DNA of 64,000 nucleotides from Begonia masoniana (GCA_022432975.1 CM039512.1:32687037-32751036); one strand, 5' to 3'; counted from the stretch's first letter, positions 23,623-35,493 are shown. Notes: generated by a model from the letters alone, not told the origin. Numbers and translations are program-made.

Positions 23623-24468
23623 GTGAGTGTAAACACGGAAGCACAAACGAGTTTCTCATCTATTTCTCCACCTATGTTCGACGGAGAAAATTACCAAGTT
23701 TGGGCTGTTCGGATGGAGAGACACTTGGAAGCTTTGGATCTTTGGGAAGCTGTGGAAGAAGACTGTGAAGTCACAGCTCTTCCAAACAATCCAACCATTG
23801 CACAACTAAAAACACACAAGGAAAGAAGGACAAACAAATCAAAGACAAAAGCTTGTCTGTTTGCAGTAGTCTCATCAGCCATCTTCACTCGAATTGTTGG
23901 CCTAATATCAGCACACGAGATATGGAATTATCTCAAGACTGAGTATGAAGGAGATGAAAGAATCGAGGTATGCAAGTTTTGAATTTGGTTCGTAGCTTTG
24001 AGATGCAAAGGATGAAGGACTCTAAAAACATAAAGGAGTATGTTGATCGACTTCTCAACATAGCCATTTGAGTCAGATTGCTTGGATCTAGCCTTGAAGA
24101 TTCAAGGATTGTTCAAAAAAGTTTGTAACTGTGCCTGAAAGGTATGAAGCTACAATAACAACTTCAGAAAATACAAAAGATTTGTCTAAGGTTACAGTAG
24201 CAGAATTACTTAGTGCCTTCCAAGCACAAGAGCAGAGAAGAGCAATGAGGTAAGAAGGAGTAGTTGAAGGAGCCTTGGCAGCCAAGCATCAAGATGATGG
24301 AAAGCACAAGAAAAACAAGAACAAAAAGAATCAAAGAGCAAATAGTCATGATGTTGCAACCAACAACAGAGACAAGCAAGAAACAAAAAGTGCTGGAAAC
24401 AAAGGAAATTATCCTTCATGTCAACATTGTGGACAAAAAGGCCATTCTCCTTACAAATGTTGGAGAAG
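23623..24468 (+). pseudogene. gag: D gag, frameshifted and split by E
   Basis: Opens (by GTG; no ATG at this point) with FSSISPPMFDGENYQVWAVRM, a standard copia gag N-terminus with the W-containing UBN2-like domain. A 1-bp loss near 23970 moves the rest to another frame, which carries SFEMQRMKDS...EYVDRLL with a stop near 24070. A Lys/Asn-rich linker leads to the first zinc knuckle, CQHCGQKGHSPYKC (about 24419-24460), directly before E's insertion point. The second knuckle is at 47630 on E's other side. Gag packages the element RNA. Confidence 0.85.
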
Positions 24469-24865
24469 TGTAACGACCCGAGGAGGATCGCCACGAAATT
24501 CTTGACTTTACATAAAACTTTAACTCATATTTGAACTCTTTTCTCATTCTTTTTTTTTTCTTTAATAACAGTATACCTAATAGGCTTAAAGACTTCAACT
24601 TAACGGATGGAAAGTTAGTCCCTCGTACATGCTTCCAATCGACGTACAAGTTGCATGGGTCTGCATGCATCAACCGATAGACATTGCATCTTCCAGATGG
24701 CACGTGAACCCCACATGACTCATTTAAACACCTATCGGCAGATGCGAATACTCGCATTGACCGACGATCACGTGCATCTCGTGTGACCAATTAAAACATC
24801 TACCGATAGACATGTGATATTCACGTGTTCATCTAAGACATCTTCCGATAGCTTACAAGCTCTAT

Positions 24866-25300
24866 ATCATCCGATCACTACACGACAAATTATCACTTAC
24901 ATCATCCGGTCACTAGACGACAAATTATCACTTACATCATCCGGTCACTAGACGACAAAACCATGTTTGTATCATCCGGTAAAAAGACTCCTTAGATCAT
25001 CCGGTGACTTTATTACACTACATCTGCCGATCGCTAGACGACAAGATAGTACTTACATCATCCGGTGAAGAAACTTACTTCATCTTCCGGTGAAATAGGG
25101 AAACATCATCCGGTGGACATGTGCTCCCCACGTGCATAATTAAAACATGACCCTGTCACTAAATGACAAGAAAACCCTCACATCGTCCGATGGCTAAACA
25201 CTCTACATCTGCCGATGAAGGACACACTACATCTTCCGGTGCCGTCATCCAGAAGACTGACATCTGCCGATGACGTCAGCCGGATGAATGCCTCATCCAA
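24866..25300. repeat. CATC-CCG(A/G)T repeat block in E LTR
   Basis: Short motifs CATCATCCGGT, CATCTGCCGAT and CATCTTCCGGT recur about a dozen times. A 35-bp unit containing CACTAGACGACAAATTATC is repeated almost exactly at 24866-24934. The same block occurs in the other E LTR at about 42930-43380. It shares its words with the 61-bp satellite at the right end of the window. Confidence 0.9.
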
Positions 25301-25834
25301 CTTCTATCTTACGGCAGTAAAACACTATAATCATCAAACAACCTCATCCAACAGAGAATACTACAACTCACCCAAACCTTAACCCGGGAATTATAAACCC
25401 TAATGAGTGAAAACCATATCCCATACAAGATACACATAGCGGAAGGCTTAAACAAACAGACCATTCAATGATCCTTAAAATCGTTAACAGACTCTGAAGT
25501 CAAACCACTAAAAATCTGAATCTCATTGTTATAAGAAAACTCTATTCTACTTAGTCATCTGTTTATCATAAACTTCTCTGACTTACTATGGGTATAACCA
25601 GGGAACTTGATCGCCTATCCGGCCCTTACTGTCACACTGAGCATCCTCCAGCAACCAAGCTTAGACATCCTCATTAACCTTGAGTTCCTCACCTGAAAAC
25701 TCGTCACCTACATCATAAGGTTTAAATTATAAGCCTAATGCTTAGTAAGGAATGCAACACTAACATGGATGCGTGAATGCATAATTTGGGAAAATCACAT
25801 GCTCATAAGTCTTTTCTTGTTCATGTCTTTGCTC

Positions 25835-25990
25835 ATAATCATCATTCATAATCATGGATCATATTCATCATTCATCATCATTGATCATATTCATCATTCA
25901 TAGTCATTGATCATATTCATCATTCACAATCATTGATCATATTCATCATTCATAGTCATTGATCATATTCATCATTCATAGTCTTTGTTC
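25835..25990. repeat. 26-bp minisatellite in E LTR
   Basis: The unit built on CATCATTCATAGTCATTGAT is repeated about five to six times with small changes. The second E LTR carries it at about 46270-46430. Confidence 0.85.
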
Positions 25991-27171
25991 ATATTCTTTG
26001 TTTAGGTTGTGTGGATCAAGAGAGGATTTGTGCCGGTAAAGGGGGTTCGACAGTGAGTTTGATTTTGTTCCCTACTGCGGGTCGTATTCATATGTCCTTC
26101 TTTGGACTGTGACATACGCCGAACCGCCCCCAACCCTCACTTAATCCACGTTGCATAAGTCTTATACATATACATATATACATACTTATCTTGTTCATGG
26201 AAAACATGCGTTAAAACATTTTCTTATGCCTGAGAAACATTCATGATGCATAAACATGAGAGCTTTTAACTCATCAAACTATGACAAGGATCATACCAGA
26301 GCAGACAACTTCACATTCACTAACAGGTCATCACATGGTGTAACTTGCAACATACATAAATCCTTCAAGTGCAGACAAGCTCATAATTATAAGGTAAACA
26401 TTTGACATCTCAACCTAGTACTCCCACGATGTAGGGCTCTATTAGCCGGAAATCTTAATACATTCACTTACCTGGTCTCCTTAGCACTTTGAGCTTCTTT
26501 CTCTTCAAACTTCTTCACCTAAAACATTTACATTGCAGTAGTTAAAACAAAATCCTAACAGTTCTACTCACAAGTCATCCTAGGGTCTAATAACTAAGAG
26601 TCATTCCTGAATCCTTAGTCTAATACACAATGTAGCCTGAAATCCCAAAACCAAAATAGATGGATTCGATAAATAATAACTCAGGGTTGGTTGTTTTAAA
26701 TGTCCATAATCTATTCGGAATGACATTACCAATCTTGGGTTTCAAAATGTTCCTATCAATACTCGGCCATTGAAGAATCCAAAACCTCAATACAGAGCTG
26801 AAAACAGAGCTAATAAACTAACAAATAGCCACATTGTCTAATGCATACCTCAGGCGCAGAGTAGTCGAGTTGTGGCGGAGTAAACCGGCCGTCGAGGAGA
26901 GTTTGCTGATAGCAGAGAGTAAGGACTTGCGAGAGAAGAAATCACCGAAAAGGGTGGTGTCGGCTACAGTGGTTTAAATGAGGTTTAAATCTTTTCCTTT
27001 TTCTTTAAATACTGACCCCAATCCTCCAATATTACAACTTTGCCACTCAACCTAGTTTAGATCCACATGTAATTAATTATTCTTGGTATAAGTCCTAAAC
27101 TGTAAAGATTAAATATTTATGACCGTTAATACAGTTAAGAAAATCACCTGGCCGTTGACTTGGGTGTTACA

Positions 27172-27185
27172 TCCACCCCTCCTTA
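27172..27185 (-). promoter_or_regulatory. E polypurine tract
   Basis: TCCACCCCTCCTTA on the plus strand is purine-rich on the element strand and abuts the 3' LTR. Confidence 0.8.
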
Positions 27186-27212
27186 AACAAAATTTTCGTC
27201 CCCGAAAATTGA

Positions 27213-28265
27213 TCAAACAAATAACTCAGGATACTTGTCTAACATGTCCTGTCGTCGCTCCCACGTGGCTTCTTCAATGCCATGATGCTTCCATAAAACT
27301 TTGACCAACGGAATCTCTTTATTCCTCAGAGTCTTAACTGCGGATTCCAATATTTGCACTGGCTTCTCTTCATATGTTAGCGTCGGCTCAATCTCAAAAT
27401 CCACTAGTTTAACAACTTGTGTAGGGTCCCGTATACATTTCCTTAACATTGACACATGGAAAATATTATGAACTTTATCTAACGATGGAGGCAACTGCAG
27501 TCTGTAAGCTGTACTACCGATTCTAGCTATAACAGGGAATGGTCCAATAAATCGTGGATTGAGCTTTCCCTTCTTGCCAAATCTTAGTACTCCTTTAAAT
27601 GGTGAAACCTTCAGAAAAACTTCATCACCAATAGTAAATTCAAGATCTCTCCTCCTTCGGTCTGCATAACTTTTCTGTCGGCTTTGAGCAGTAATCATTC
27701 TCCTCTTAATAGTGGCAATCTTGTCTGACATCTGCTGCAACATCTCGGGACCTAAGAGTTTTGCTTCACCAACCTCATCCCAATACAGAGGTGACCTACA
27801 CTTCCTGCCATACAGTGCCTCATAAGGTGTCATGCCAATGGTGGACTGGTAGCTGTTGTTGTAAGAAAACTCAACCAGGGGTAAGTATCTACTCCAGGAT
27901 GACTGGAAATCTAGTACACACGCCCTCAACATGTCTTCAAGTATCTGTATAGTCCTTTCAGATTGACCATCTGTCTGTGGCTGGAAGGCAGTACTGAAGG
28001 TTAACTTTGTACCTAATGCGTCTTGTAAACTTTTCCAAGATCGGGAGGTAAACCTGGGGTCACGATTGGATACAATAGATGCAGGGATTCCATGCAACCT
28101 AATAACTTCTTGTACATAAAGATCAGCAAGCTGGTCCATCGAGTAGGTTGTCCTTACTGGTAAGAAATGGGCTGACTTTGTCAATCTATCAATCACAACC
28201 CATGTACTATCATGTCCTTTAATTGTCTTAGGTAATCCCACAACGAAATCCATAGCTATGTGTTC
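27213..28265 (-). pseudogene. pol: E integrase core and chromodomain-like tail
   Basis: Open from 28253 to 27213 on the minus strand (346 codons). It begins at the MDFVVGLPKT segment and holds the first Asp in [14 protein letters not shown], the second in SNRDPRFTS, and the Glu in QPQTDGQSERTIQ. It ends with KPVQILE...LVKVLWKHHGIEEATWERR, the chromodomain-like tail. A TGA at about 28264-28266 replaces the Trp codon of the PEWKW motif and cuts it off from the zinc domain. The usual HPQTDGQ is QPQTDGQ here, a change at a well-conserved His. Confidence 0.9.
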
Positions 28266-28859
28266 TCACTTCCACTCGGGAATTGGAAAAAGCTGAAGGG
28301 TACCTCCTGGATGTTGGTGCTCGGCTTTAACCTGTTGGCAAACCCAACATGACTCTACATGCTTAGCAACATCTCTCTTTAAGTTTGGCCACCAATAGAG
28401 TAAATTCAGGTCTCGATACATCTTGGTGCTTCTAGGATGCACAGAAAAGGAAGACGAATGCGCCTCAGTCAAGATTAACTTACGTAATCCTTCATCATTA
28501 AGGACATACCATCTATTTCTAAACCTCAGAATCTCATCCTTGTAAAGACTAAACTCAGAGGTGGTGTCTTTCACCTTGTTCATTATGCCGTTATTCTCCT
28601 CAGAGTCCTTCTGTTGTGCCTCTTTGATCTTTTCTAAAACCGTTGGTTGAATGGTCAAATCGGCAAGTAAGGTTGACAACTCTGGAACTATCTCCAATTC
28701 AAACTTCTGAACTTCTGTCCTCAAAGGTATAGACATAGTTGACATGACAGATTGCATAGTTGTTGACATCCTGCTCAATGCGTCAGCTACAGAGTTAGCC
28801 TTACCCGGGTGATACTTGATCTCAAAGTCGTAATCCTTAACAAATTCCAACCAACGCCT
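28266..28859 (-). pseudogene. pol: E integrase zinc domain and RNase H end
   Basis: Open from 28850 to 28266. It contains the RNase H tail ([26 protein letters not shown]), a linker, and the HHCC zinc domain with H in HSSSFSVHP and C in CWVCQQ. It is separated from the RNase H core by a TAG at about 28860, where B and G have a Gln codon after NMR. Confidence 0.88.
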
Positions 28860-29708
28860 CTACCTCATGTTCAATTCCTTTTGTGTAAAGAGATACTTCA
28901 GACTTTTATAGTCAGAAAACACCTCACACTGCTGTCCATATAAGTAGTGCCTCCATATCTTCAAAGCAAAAACGACAGCGGCTAATTCTAAATCATGGGT
29001 GGGGTAGTTCTGTTCATAACTCTTTAATTGCCTAGAGGCATACGCTACAACTTTACCTTCTTGCATCAAAACACAGCCCAAACCAACTTTTGATGCATCA
29101 CAAAATAAGCTAAACTTTCCTTCTTCGGTTGGAAGGGTCAATACCGGGGCTGTTGTTAACTTCGCCTTCAATGTCTGGATGCTATTCTCACAAGCTTCGG
29201 TCCAAGAATATTTATTGTCCTTCTTTGTCAAATTTGTCAGGGGCTTAGCTATCATAGAAAATCCTTTGATGAACTTTCTGTAATAGCCTGCCAATCCAAG
29301 GAAACTGCGGACCTCACTGGCATTCTTTGGTTGTGGCCAATCCTTTACTGCCTGAATTTTGGTCGGGTCGACTGATATGCCGTTAGCAGAAACTACATGG
29401 CCAAGAAAATTAACCTTGTCCAACCAAAATTCACACTTGGACAATTTGGCATAAAGCTGGTGCTCCTTCAATGTTGTCAAAACTATTCTTAAATGCTCTG
29501 CATGGTCAGCTTCTGTCCGTGAGTATATTAGGATATCGTCTATGACACAATTACAAATTTGTCCAAATACTCCCGAAACACACGATTCATTAAGTCCATA
29601 AAGGCTGCAGGTGCATTGGTCAGCCCAAACGACATGACCAAGAATTCGTAGTGTCCATAACGGGTTCTGAAGGCTGTCTTTGGTATATCTCCTTCCTTAA
29701 CTTTCAGT
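28860..29708 (-). pseudogene. pol: E RT second half and RNase H
   Basis: 29480-28860 is open and carries [16 protein letters not shown], and RNase H motifs [23 protein letters not shown] and SDYKSLKYL. Upstream, 29708-29540 carries [19 protein letters not shown] and ends in a frameshift: one base is missing at about 29553, just before the IDD active-site codons, so the catalytic box is out of frame. H's insertion point is at 29713. Confidence 0.88.
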
Positions 29709-29869
29709 TGGTATGTGATGACCCGGATGTGCACGTATGGGTACGATGGCTGCACGAACCGGAACCCGGATGGCGGTACGTCCGCGCGGGCGAGCCGGAA
29801 GGTGACGGGTCGTAAAAAGGGGGTCGTCACAATCCCACATCGCTTGGGGAAGTATGTGGAAATGGAACA

Positions 29870-29877
29870 TATATAAA
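29870..29877 (+). promoter_or_regulatory. TATA-like box upstream of 5S-like region in H
   Basis: TATATAAA lies about 27 bp before the point where 5S homology would begin (about 29897). Plant 5S rRNA genes carry a TATA-like motif near -28 for RNA polymerase III. LTR3 of H has TATGTAAA at the same place. The start estimate rests on aligning the segment to remembered 5S rRNA structure. Confidence 0.55.
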
Positions 29878-29919
29878 GAGACCCTCCCAACATAGCAAGA
29901 CGCGTTTTGGAACACAATT

Positions 29920-30006
29920 GACAACGGATCCCATAAGATCTCCGAAGTTAAAAGTGCTTCGGCGAGAGCAATTTCAGGTTGGGTGACCTTCCGGGAAGTT
30001 CTCGCC
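29920..30006 (+). repeat. 5S-rRNA-like segment in H LTR1
   Basis: Contains CGGATCCCATAAGATCTCCG, then GTTAAAAGTGCT (box A region), GGCGAGAG (intermediate element) and GGTTGGGTGACC (box C). These match the internal promoter of plant 5S rRNA genes. Copies 2 and 3 lie at 30211-30297 and 30658-30744. It is not a real 5S gene: it lacks the 5S ends and sits inside LTRs. Confidence 0.9.
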
Positions 30007-30833
30007 AAACAAAGCCGTGAGGGGAGGATATTGGGCTACGGCCCAATCCCCAGAGCGGACAATATCTTGCTGGGAAAAGGGTCGTACAAATGGTATCAGA
30101 GCCTGTACCCAACCGGAAATGTGGCCAACGAGGACGTTAGGGCACCTGTGGAAATGGAACATATATAAAGAGACCCTCCCAACATAGCAAGACGCGTTTG
30201 GAACACAATTGACAACGGATCCCATAAGATCTCCGAAGTTAAAAGTGCTTCGGCGAGAGCAATTTCAGGTTGGGTGACCTTCCGGGAAGTTCTCGCCAAA
30301 CAAAGCCGTGAGGGGAGGATATTGGGCTACGGCCCAATCCCCAGAGCGGACAATATCTTGCTGGGAAAAGGGGTCGTTACAAATGGTATCAGAGCCTGTA
30401 CCCAACCGGAAATGTGGCCAACGAGGACGTTAGGCCCCTGGGGGGGGTGATTGTGATGACCCGGATGTGCACGTATGGGTACGATGGCTGCACGAACCGG
30501 AACCCGGATGGCGGTACGTCCGCGCGGGCGAGCCGGAAGGTGACGGGTCGTAAAAAGGGGGTCGTCACAATCCCACATCGCTTGGGGAAGTATGTGGAAA
30601 TGAAACATATGTAAAGAGACCCTCCCAACATAGCAAGACGCGTTTTGGAGCACAATTGACAACGGATCCCATAAGAACTCCGAAGTTAAAAGTGCTTCGG
30701 CGAGAGCAATTTCAGGTTGGGTGACCTTCCGGGAAGTTCTCGCCAAACAAAGCCGTGAAGGGAGGATATTGGGCTATGGCCCAATCCCAAGAGCGGACAA
30801 TATCCTGCTGGGAAAAGGGGTCGTTACATGGTA

Positions 30834-32753
30834 ATAACATGAACGTAAGTCTATTTTTTAAAACACTTTTGCTCCTTGCAGTTGGTCAAACAAATCATCA
30901 ATTCGGGGTAAGGGGTACTTATTCTTGATTGTCAACTTATTTAGCTCCCTATAGTCTATGCACATTCTAAGGGAACCATCCTTCTTCTTGACAAATAAGA
31001 CAGGTGCACCCCAAGGGGAACTACTAGGGCGTATGAATCCTTTGTCTACTAATTCCTGTAGTTGGACTTTTAACTCCTTTAACTCAACCAGTGCCATACG
31101 ATAAGGGTTCTTAGATACAGGCAATGCCTTGGGATATGTATCAATTACAAACTCTATTTCTCTATCAGGTGGTAATCCTGGCAAGTCATCTAAGAACGCC
31201 TCAGGGAACTCCCTGACTATGGGGATATCTTGTAACTCTGTCTTATTCTTCACCCGAACATCCATTATGCTAGCTAAGTAACTCTCACAACCATTTTTCA
31301 ATAACCGGTAAATTTCTAGTGAGGATATAATCGATATTTTGCCTATCTTAGGAATAGCTTGAAAAGAATAATGATCACCATTTGGGGGTCGAAAATCAAC
31401 CATCCCAGATCTACAACTTATTGTGGCATAATGCCTAAATAACCAATCCATTCCTAATATCACCTCGTATCCTTTCATGTCAATTACAATCAGTTCTACA
31501 TATAGTTTCTTACTTCTTAAGGACATAACATCACCTTTAACAATCTGTTCAGAATGTAGGGACTTCTCTGATGGTAACTTAACATCATATGGCCTTTCGG
31601 CAAGTAAAGGTTCTAAGTTGTGATTGCACACAAACAAGGTTGATATAAATGAGTGCGTGGCTCCTGTATCTATAAGTGTGCAAGCAGCAAAACCACAGAT
31701 CATAATGGTACCTGTAATCACTGTATGCTGCACGGCTTCCTCATCCTCCATCATTGCATAGACTCTTGGTGCTACCCTTGCACGGTTCGGATCTGGCGGC
31801 ATGGGGCAGTCTCTGACTATATGTCCAACCTTATCACATCTGAAACAGCGGCCAGAACGCAACTTGCATTCGCCGGGGTGGTTCTTCTGACAGGTGGGGC
31901 ATAAAGGTGCCAGTGGCCTCTTTCCTTTTCCTTGGTCATCATTCTGGTTGAGGGGTCTCTTTACCCCTTGTGGTTGTTGCTGGGGTCCCCTGTTCTGATG
32001 CGGCTGCCAACCTTTGTTCTGACGTGGTGGCAGCTGAGTGTCCTTTGTGAGTTTTCTTGGCTGCTCATGCTGTGCATATGCTGTCATTTCCACCTCTTCC
32101 AGTTCCAAGGCCTTAGCCGTCACTTCACCATAAGGTACATTGTGTATCCCAGCAGTCTTCACCTTCATGTACAGACTCGGCTTCAGTCCTTGAACAAATT
32201 GGTAAATCTTGTCCTCGTCATCCTCAATCATACGGGGCGCAAACCGTGATAAGGCATCAAATTTGCATATGTAATCCGTCACAGAGCCAGTTTGTCGTAG
32301 ATTCATGAACTCCTTCTTCTTGTTGGCCCGAACAGTTCTATTGAAGTACTTGTCAAAGAAAGCAGTCTTGAACATCTTCCAGGTCATAGCTTCGGCATTA
32401 ACGGTGTTCTGGATCGAGTCCCACCAATGCCTTGCACTTAACTCCAAATGAAAGACAGCATAGGTGACCTTATCCTCTTCCTCAACCTTTGCATACTTAA
32501 ACATGTCTTCTATCTTTCGAATCCACTCCTCAGCATAAATAGGATCTGAAACATGTCCATTAAACACCGGGGGTCGAAGCCGGTGGAAATGCTCACCCCC
32601 ATGATCATGAGTTGCATTAGTACTGGAGTTGCCTTGTTCCTCTCTAGCAGTCATCAGTCGTTCTATCTGGTGAGATTGGCGCATGACCAACTCTGTCAAC
32701 TGAGCAATAGCATTGCTATCCTCATTGGTCTCTCTCTGCTGACCTCTAACCAT
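30834..32753 (-). pseudogene. gag-pol: E gag, protease and first part of RT
   Basis: The start is ATG at 32753 (MVRGQQRE); upstream Met codons in the same frame lie in the leader. Gag core motifs ([24 protein letters not shown]) are followed by a CCHC knuckle [14 protein letters not shown], protease with [10 protein letters not shown] and GMDWL, then RT ([21 protein letters not shown]). The frame is open for about 630 codons and ends at a TAA near 30858, just after GAKVF, where Ser is expected. A few more RT codons follow before H. This is the best-preserved part of E. Confidence 0.92.
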
Positions 32754-32861
32754 TTTGAGATTCCTAGACAAATCATTACAGATATATCTTAACTTAATGA
32801 CATATACTGAAATCATAAATACTTACAGTTGTTAGAGTGTGCTCATGTGACAGTCAGTGCT
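32754..32861 (-). other. E leader, left of G
   Basis: Untranslated leader between gag and the primer site. G's TSD GGAAG (32862-32866) interrupts it; the rest resumes at 42479. Confidence 0.7.
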
Positions 32862-33265
32862 GGAAGTGTAATACCCGGTTGTACGGACTTGTTTATTTTA
32901 TATTATTATATTATTGATGACATTTTTGTAAATATGTCAAATCAGGTCCGTTTCACAAAAGGAAAGTGTCATTACGATCCTAACGAATAATAGGAATTTT
33001 AAGGAATTTTGGAAAATTTTCGGAGTTTAAGCGGTATATTCCGAGTAAATGCGCTTCTCGTAAAGCAAAGGACGTTTTAGTAAAAATAGTAAACGTGGTC
33101 CAAACGGCGAATGGACAGTTTCATTAAATCCCTAATAATAAGTTGGACTATTTGGCAAAATAAGGAATTTTCGAGAATCCGAATCGCTGGACGATTAACG
33201 AACCGAACGACGAAATCAATATAAAAATCAATGAAGGGCATTTTAGTAATTCGCCAAACTAAATT

Positions 33266-33273
33266 TATAAATA
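33266..33273 (+). promoter_or_regulatory. G LTR TATA-like box
   Basis: TATAAATA is followed after about 20 bp by a long pyrimidine tract, a layout typical of plant core promoters. The other LTR has it at 40413-40420. No transcription start can be proven from sequence alone. Confidence 0.45.
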
Positions 33274-34966
33274 ACCTAATTTCTCTTCTCTCCCTCACTT
33301 CTCTCTTTCTCTTCTCTGGAAACAAATCGACAGAGAGCTCCAACCCTCACGGCCGCCGGCGATTTCCATCGATCCCGTCCTCCGTTTTCCTCCGTTCTTC
33401 CTCCGATCTTCGTCATTTCTTCTCCTCTCGCTACTCTCGGTATGTACCTACAACCTTGGGGCTTTTATTCCGAGTTTTACGATATTTTAGCAAACTAGGG
33501 TTTCGTTCGGAATTCGTTAAAAACGCGAATTAGGGTTCGTAATTAATAGGTTAGCCTTGATTAAGTATGTATTGAACGTTATTGGACGAAGAAAAGTCGA
33601 TTTGCGAAAAAGTTATAAATTGGTAAAATTTCGGGTTTTAGGGGAAAACTCGTTATTTTGGATAATCGAGCTATAATTAATGTTCGAAAAGCTTTAATTA
33701 GCTAAGTGAAGAATTTAGGAGAATTCTTTAGCTAAGTTTTGAAATTTGGACATTTATGGTTTAAATTGGTTTTAACTGTGAATGTCGTATTTTTCTCAGA
33801 CACACGACTCTCGTGGACATAGCTCGTGGTTCTGCGCGCTCGAGGTAAGTTCTCGTGACTTGCTTGACCGAAAGGTCTACACCATACTTCGTCGTCGTAT
33901 TAAGGATCCTTGAGGGTTCCTTGTTTTACGTTGTTTAGGTTGGGTAGCTGGGTTATGTTGTATTGTCTGGTTAATATGTATGTTGTTTGTTTACTTTCCG
34001 CTGATATGAACTGTTCATGCATCACGGTTTTCGAAAGTCATGAAAAGGAATTTCCGCACGTGTTTTTAAGAAAAGGAACGTATATCTGAAATGAAATCTG
34101 TAACGAAATCTGAATGAATAAACGTAATCTGTCTGTTTCTGGTCATGCGGGATGGGGCTCAGGCACGGCTGTGCGTGTTGCAAGCGTGTACCCCCCCTCT
34201 CTAACCCCACGGGGTAGTCCAACCGCCGGACGGGCCCCCTTGGGTTAGTGGGTCGAGGTCTCGGTGACAATTCTGTCTGTCTGTGACGTAATGAATCTGA
34301 AATCTGTAATTCTGTATCTGTAATCTGAATCTGAGCATGATTTCTGAATGACATACGCACGCATGCATCTGCATTTACGTAGCTTACTGAGATTTCAATA
34401 TCTCATGTGTCTGTATGGTGTAGGTGATCTGCTAGGTGACGTAGACCCAGGTGAGGACGACGTTCCTCCTCCTGATGTCGGAGGCAGTTGATGGATGATG
34501 CTCGTGGGAGTGCGCTGAGCAGTCGAGGCGCTTTTGACCCATGGGGATCGTCTGTGTACGTATTTTGGGGGATTAATGTTAATTATGAATGTATAGACAT
34601 TTTAGGTTGCTTGGATTCTGGATAGGGATTAGATAACATTTTGGTAAATGTATGTAAAACGTTTTGTTTTGAACTGTTTAATGAATGTTTGAAAATGTTT
34701 TGATTGACTTTAGATTTGGTATGCTCGGTTTTTAGAGCTACCCATGCAGTTGGACTTCGCAAAGTCTGCTGCGAGTCGATTGGGTTTAAGTTATAAGCGT
34801 TTGCAATAAAGTATGAAAATGTGATAGAAAATGGGTAGAGAATGAAAGAGGATTTGCTCTCTGGAATCGGATTCCAGAGAGTGAAGCTGTGGAGTTAGCT
34901 CTCTGGAAATTTCAGAGAGCTAAGTGTTCTGGTTCTGGAAAGGCACAAGGCGACTGGGCGCCGTGC

Positions 34967-35066
34967 TGGTCGCTGCATTATGCAGCGACCAGGCGCTGCA
35001 TAATGCAGCGATCGTGGGCTGCATTATGCAGCGCACATGGCGACCAGGCGCTGCATATAGCAGCGC
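34967..35066. repeat. Palindrome cluster in G LTR
   Basis: Four near-perfect palindromes follow each other. 34967-34991 is 25 bp with only its central base unpaired. 34993-35010 and 35018-35032 are built on GCTGCAT(T/A)ATGCAGC, and 35048-35066 on GCGCTGCATATAGCAGCGC. A hairpin of CTCTCTGGAA type precedes them at 34856-34920. The 3' LTR has the same cluster at about 42114-42215. Confidence 0.92.
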
Positions 35067-35333
35067 CCGGTCGCCGCTTCACTTTGAGGGCAGAATTCCA
35101 GTTCTGCCCTCCCACTTTTTCAGATCTGTTTTTAAGTTTTTAATTAAAGTTTTAAATTTATTTTAGTTTGTTTTTAAATGGTTTCAAAGCTTTACTTAAT
35201 TCCGATTTCAGTTCCGTTTTCGATTTCGCTTTAATTTCCGCGTAAGGTTTTATTTAAAGTATAAGAAAGTAATAAGTGAAAAAAAAAAATTTATACGGGA
35301 AATACGGGTACAGTATTAGGGGTGTTACAATTA

Positions 35334-35345
35334 TGGTATCAAAGC
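35334..35345 (+). promoter_or_regulatory. G primer binding site
   Basis: TGGTATCAAAGC lies four bases after the LTR. It has one change (A for G) from the usual iMet site. E's primer site has the same variant. Confidence 0.85.
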
Positions 35346-35493
35346 CCCCGGGTTTTAAAATCGATTCTGTAGACTGCTCGACTGCGCAGCCACTACGCGG
35401 ACATCCTTCATCAACTGTAAGTCTGTTTACTGCTTTGTTTGATTTCAGTTTCTTAGGATTATCTGTTTTAAATTTTATAGGAGTTCTATAAAT

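Larger units (their letters stand above)
24469..27171 (-). repeat. E 3' LTR (2703 bp)
   Basis: Runs from TGTAACGACCCGAGGAGG to GACTTGGGTGTTACA. It has two internal repeat blocks, at 24866-25300 and 25835-25990, and a terminal G-rich to CT-rich zone at 26870-27000. It lacks about 25 bp near 25260 that the other LTR has. Its repeat block is the likely source of the satellite at 62495-64000. Confidence 0.92.
29714..30828 (+). mobile_element. H: Cassandra-type TRIM with three LTR copies
   Basis: TSD TGGTA occurs at 29709-29713 and 30829-30833, inside E's RT. Order: LTR1 29714-30088, short interior with primer site TGGTATCAGAGCC at 30091, truncated LTR2 30147-30381, a second interior 30382-30451 with primer site and a G-rich tract (about 30438-30449), and LTR3 30452-30828. 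Each LTR copy contains a segment matching plant 5S rRNA, the hallmark of the Cassandra family. It has no coding capacity; such elements depend on proteins from other retrotransposons. The three-LTR form probably arose by unequal exchange between copies. Confidence 0.92.
32867..35329 (+). repeat. G 5' LTR (2463 bp)
   Basis: Runs from TGTAATACCCGGTTGTACGG to TTAGGGGTGTTACA. It has a TATA-like box at 33266, a CT-rich leader at 33290-33330 and a palindrome cluster at 34860-35070. Its first few hundred bases are related to the LTRs of A, B and F. Confidence 0.95.

Noticed and set aside
29920..30006. A 5S rRNA gene
   Set aside because: The homology lacks the 5S ends and is repeated inside LTRs with TSD, primer sites and a G-rich tract. 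It is a Cassandra element.
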